From Pseudomonadota bacterium (GTDB lineage: Bacteria > Pseudomonadota > Gammaproteobacteria > Burkholderiales > Ferrovaceae): 26,331 bases of DNA. Made by a program: the position numbers and the translations under genes. The stretch is taken from the NCBI GenBank assembly GCA_021811005.1, contig JAJZPY010000011.1, positions 1 to 26,331 of the forward strand, read 5' to 3'. This document shows positions 24,316 to 26,331 of this stretch, in pieces. A model generated the notes under the pieces. It worked only from the letters and a program-made list of their open reading frames with translations, did not search any database and was not told the DNA's origin. The stretch's first letter is position 1; the number at the start of each line of letters is the position of its first letter.

Positions 24316-24324
24316 ATGCTACCA
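24316..24324 (-). promoter_or_regulatory. Candidate extended -10 for the metH unit
   Basis: The minus strand reads TG-G-TAGCAT, 4 of 6 TATAAT matches plus the extended TG, ending 9 bases before the metH ATG. It would give a leader of only a few bases. No -35 is recognised. Weak call. Confidence 0.2.
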
Positions 24325-24366
24325 CGAGGGCGGGTCATCCTTCCCGTCCGGCAGGCCGGCCGGCAT

Positions 24367-24393
24367 AAAAAAGGGGCGTCCCATGGACGCCCC
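24367..24393 (-). terminator. Intrinsic terminator of glnK-amtB
   Basis: On the minus strand GGGGCGTCC and GGACGCCCC form a perfect 9-bp stem with a 3-base ATG loop, followed by TTTTTT (24372-24367). It begins 25 bases after the amtB stop and isolates the unit from metH. Confidence 0.93.
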
Positions 24394-24418
24394 AAGCCCT
24401 TGACGGTGGAGGACAAAT

Positions 24419-25831
24419 TTACTCGACACGTTCTCCGTGCAACGCGAGGTCGAGACCTTCGCGCTCTTCTTCTTCGGTCACGCGCAGACCGATGACCATG
24501 TCGATGACTTTGAGGATGATGAAGGACATCACGAAGCCGTACACCAGGGTGACGGAAACGCCCAGCGCCTGCGTCATCAGGCTGCCGTCCGCCCCGCTGA
24601 TTTCCTTCACGTTGAACACGCCCGTCAGCAAGGCTCCCACAACACCGCCGACGCAATGCACGCCGAAAGCATCCAGGGAATCGTCATAGCCCAGCAGATG
24701 CTTGAGGCTGGTCGCTGCCCAGAAGCAGATGACGCCGGCGGCAATGCCGATGGCCAGCGCACCGCCCGTGGCCACGAAACCGGAAGCCGGCGTGATGGCG
24801 ACGAGGCCTGCCACGGCACCGGAAGCGATGCCCAGAACGCTCGGCTTTCCTTTGGTCATCCATTCGGCAAACATCCAGGACAGCGCGGCAGCAGCAGTTG
24901 CCACCTGGGTCACGGTCATCGCCATCCCGGCACGACCGTCAGCTGCCACGGCAGAGCCGGCGTTGAAACCGAACCAGCCCACCCACAGCAGCGAAGCGCC
25001 AATCACGGTCAACGCCAGGTTGTGGGGCGCCATGGGTTCCTTGCCGTAGCCCACGCGCTTGCCCATGACCAGTGCTGCCGCAAGACCCGCGATCCCGGCA
25101 TTGATGTGCACCACGGTGCCGCCCGCAAAGTCCAGCACCCCTTTGCCGGCCAGCCAGCCGCCCGGTTCCCAGACCCAGTGCGCGATGGGGGAATACACCA
25201 CCAGGGACCAGATGCCCATGAACCAGAGCATGGCGGAGAATTTCATGCGTTCGGCAAAGGCACCCGCGATCAGGGCCGGCGTGATGATGGCAAACGTCAT
25301 CTGGAACATCATGTAAACCGACTCGGGAATGGTGGTCGCCGCATGGTGCACCATGACCTTCTTCGCTTCGTTCTGGTAGAGCATGCCGTTGAGCATGAAC
25401 CGGCTCAAGCCGCCCAGCCATTCAGAGCCCGGCATGAAGGCCAGGCTGTACCCCACCACCACCCACAGGATGGTCACCAGGGAACAGATCGCGAAGCTTT
25501 GCATGAGTGTCGCCAAGACGTTTTTCTTGCGCACCATGCCGCCGTAGAACAGAGCCAACCCGGGGATCGTCATGAGCAGCACGAGCGCCGTGGAACTCAG
25601 CATCCAGGCCGTATCGCCGGAATTGATCTTGTCGGTGCCCACCAGGAACGGCTTGGTGGGTGCGGCATCGGCAGCCGGTGCCGCAGCGGGAGCCGCAGGC
25701 GCGGCGGTGGCAGCCGCGGCGGCCGGTGCTGCGGCCGGAGCGGGCGCGTCGTCGGCCAGGGCATGGCCCGACCCGATGGACAAGGCCATAACCAGCAGCA
25801 GGGCCTTGCACGTGTTCAACAATGTTTTCAT
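24419..25831 (-). CDS. amtB: Ammonium transporter AmtB
   Basis: This 470-residue inner-membrane ammonium channel begins with a cleavable signal peptide (MKTLLNTCKALLLVMALS..., likely cleavage after ALA at 26) and an unusual Ala/Pro linker (about 27-60). The Amt fold follows, with FYGGMVRKKNVL, the twin pore histidines in GGTVVHINAG and FGVHCVGGVVGALLTG, and WVGWFGFNAGSA. The C-terminal tail VTEEEEREGLDLALHGE is the conserved GlnK-contact region. It starts 12 bases after the glnK stop with GGGGAC upstream of the ATG. GlnK should block the pore when nitrogen is ample. A strong terminator follows. Confidence 0.96.
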   Translation of the reverse strand: MKTLLNTCKALLLVMALSIGSGHALADDAPAPAAAPAAAAATAAPAAPAAAPAADAAPTKPFLVGTDKINSGDTAWMLSSTALVLLMTIPGLALFYGGMVRKKNVLATLMQSFAICSLVTILWVVVGYSLAFMPGSEWLGGLSRFMLNGMLYQNEAKKVMVHHAATTIPESVYMMFQMTFAIITPALIAGAFAERMKFSAMLWFMGIWSLVVYSPIAHWVWEPGGWLAGKGVLDFAGGTVVHINAGIAGLAAALVMGKRVGYGKEPMAPHNLALTVIGASLLWVGWFGFNAGSAVAADGRAGMAMTVTQVATAAAALSWMFAEWMTKGKPSVLGIASGAVAGLVAITPASGFVATGGALAIGIAAGVICFWAATSLKHLLGYDDSLDAFGVHCVGGVVGALLTGVFNVKEISGADGSLMTQALGVSVTLVYGFVMSFIILKVIDMVIGLRVTEEEEREGLDLALHGERVE

Positions 25832-25843
25832 GGTGTCGTCCCC

Positions 25844-26182
25844 TTACAGTGCGTCAGGGCCGGTTTCGCCGGTCCTGATGCGCACGACTTGTTCCAGTTC
25901 ATAGACGAAGATCTTTCCGTCCCCGATCTTTCCGGTGTTGGCCGACTTCTCGATCGCCTCGATCACACGGTCCAGCATTTCGGTCTTCACGGCCGCTTCC
26001 AGCTTGACCTTCGGCAGAAAATCGACCACATACTCCGCCCCCCGGTAGAGTTCGGTGTGCCCCTTTTGCCGTCCAAACCCTTTCACTTCCGTCACGGTAA
26101 TGCCCTGCACGCCGATGGCGCTGAGCGCTTCCCGCACTTCGTCAAGCTTGAACGGCTTGATGATTGCAGTCACGAGCTTCAT
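25844..26182 (-). CDS. glnK: PII signal-transduction protein GlnK
   Basis: This 112-residue trimeric PII protein senses 2-oxoglutarate and ATP/ADP and regulates AmtB and, in general, NtrB and adenylyltransferase. The N-terminus MKLVTAIIKPFKLDEVREAL, the T-loop GFGRQKGHTELYRGAEY with uridylylation site Y51, and the C-terminal TGKIGDGKIFVYELEQVVRIRTGETG ATP-binding segment are all canonical. ATG at 26182 follows GGGAGG with good spacing. Adjacency to amtB is why I use glnK rather than glnB; the sequence alone does not separate them strictly. It starts 31 bases after the upstream porin gene, so they may share a transcript. Confidence 0.95.
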   Translation of the reverse strand: MKLVTAIIKPFKLDEVREALSAIGVQGITVTEVKGFGRQKGHTELYRGAEYVVDFLPKVKLEAAVKTEMLDRVIEAIEKSANTGKIGDGKIFVYELEQVVRIRTGETGPDAL

Positions 26183-26213
26183 GTTGCCTCCCATTGATTG
26201 ATTCATCCCACCC

Positions 26214-26331
26214 TTAGAACTTGTAGATGCCCTGCACGCCCACAGTGGACATGGACGTCTGCGGCAAGCCGGCGTTGTCCAGGAAGACGCCCTTGTCGGC
26301 GTGGTCGGCCCGCAATTCGCCACGCAGTTCA
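26214..26331 (-). CDS. TorF-family putative porin, C-terminal fragment
   Basis: The last 38 codons of a gene entering from the right edge end at TAA (26216-26214). They read ELRGELRADHADKGVFLDN, then GLPQTSMSTVGVQGIYKF. Alternating residues and a terminal aromatic (YKF) are typical of the last beta-strand of an outer-membrane barrel, which the Bam machinery recognises. The fragment resembles the TorF/TIGR02001 family, often found just upstream of glnK-amtB in beta- and gammaproteobacteria (from memory). A nitrogen-controlled promoter would lie outside the window. Confidence 0.6.
   Translation of the reverse strand, partial: ELRGELRADHADKGVFLDNAGLPQTSMSTVGVQGIYKF

Noticed and set aside
24346..24363. 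GGCCGGCCGGC-rich palindrome near the amtB terminator
   Set aside because: Short GC palindrome in a GC-rich background; no other copy or partner structure was noticed.
24307..24418. Possible SAM or cobalamin riboswitch before metH
   Set aside because: Only about 60 bases remain after the amtB terminator, too short for these riboswitches, and no B12-box or SAM core motif is visible.
24437..26197. 586-codon rightward open frame, rich in His and Gly
   Set aside because: It is antisense to amtB and glnK, spans their intergenic gap, and has no family signature.

Overview
This GC-rich window reads as an ordinary chromosomal segment of a Gram-negative, meso-diaminopimelate-type bacterium, most likely a betaproteobacterium (Nitrosomonadales-like is a guess). 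Clues are the lptM-lysA pair, a Lys/Ala/Pro histone H1-like protein of the Bordetella BpH1/AlgP type, the yqgE-ruvX-pyrB-pyrX cluster with a degenerate dihydroorotase, a glnA-ntrB-ntrC cluster, and a TorF-type porin next to glnK-amtB. I saw no insertion sequence, prophage, CRISPR array, tRNA or rRNA.

Left part (1-5051): the first 28 codons of a probable MarR-family regulator point left out of the window. An AT-rich, A/T-tract-rich control region separates it from lptM-lysA. Next come a 283-base intergenic region, the histone-like gene with 45-bp tandem repeats, and a clear intrinsic terminator. A 19-bp near-palindrome occurs twice in front of the MarR-like gene and once more, almost perfectly, upstream of the histone-like gene. 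This suggests a small regulon. A leftward operon follows: rhodanese, aroE (shikimate dehydrogenase), mtgA (peptidoglycan glycosyltransferase).

Centre (4815-16588): a textbook nitrogen-control region (two NtrC-type enhancer sites 31 bp apart and a sigma-54 promoter) drives glnA. After a strong terminator come ntrB (glnL) and ntrC (glnG), whose product should act on that same control region. A leftward DNA-repair pair, phr and xthA, converges on ntrC with a 52-base overlap. Divergent from phr is the tightly packed operon yqgE-ruvX-pyrB-pyrX-prlC. The dihydroorotase-like member lacks the metal-binding HxH, so it is probably a structural partner of aspartate carbamoyltransferase.

Right part (16582-26331): two leftward transcription units. 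One is metH-mpl-rnb-tonB-like, in which every junction is a 4-base NTGA stop/start overlap using GTG, ATG and TTG in turn. The other is the 3' end of a TorF-type porin gene, then glnK and amtB, ending in a perfect 9-bp-stem terminator. GlnK-AmtB and GlnA-NtrBC together form an ammonium uptake, assimilation and sensing module. Nothing here is clearly a new biological system. The most interesting signals are the shared MarR-type operators, the array of near-identical repeats in the histone-like gene, and several short-spaced extended -10 elements that predict leaderless mRNAs.
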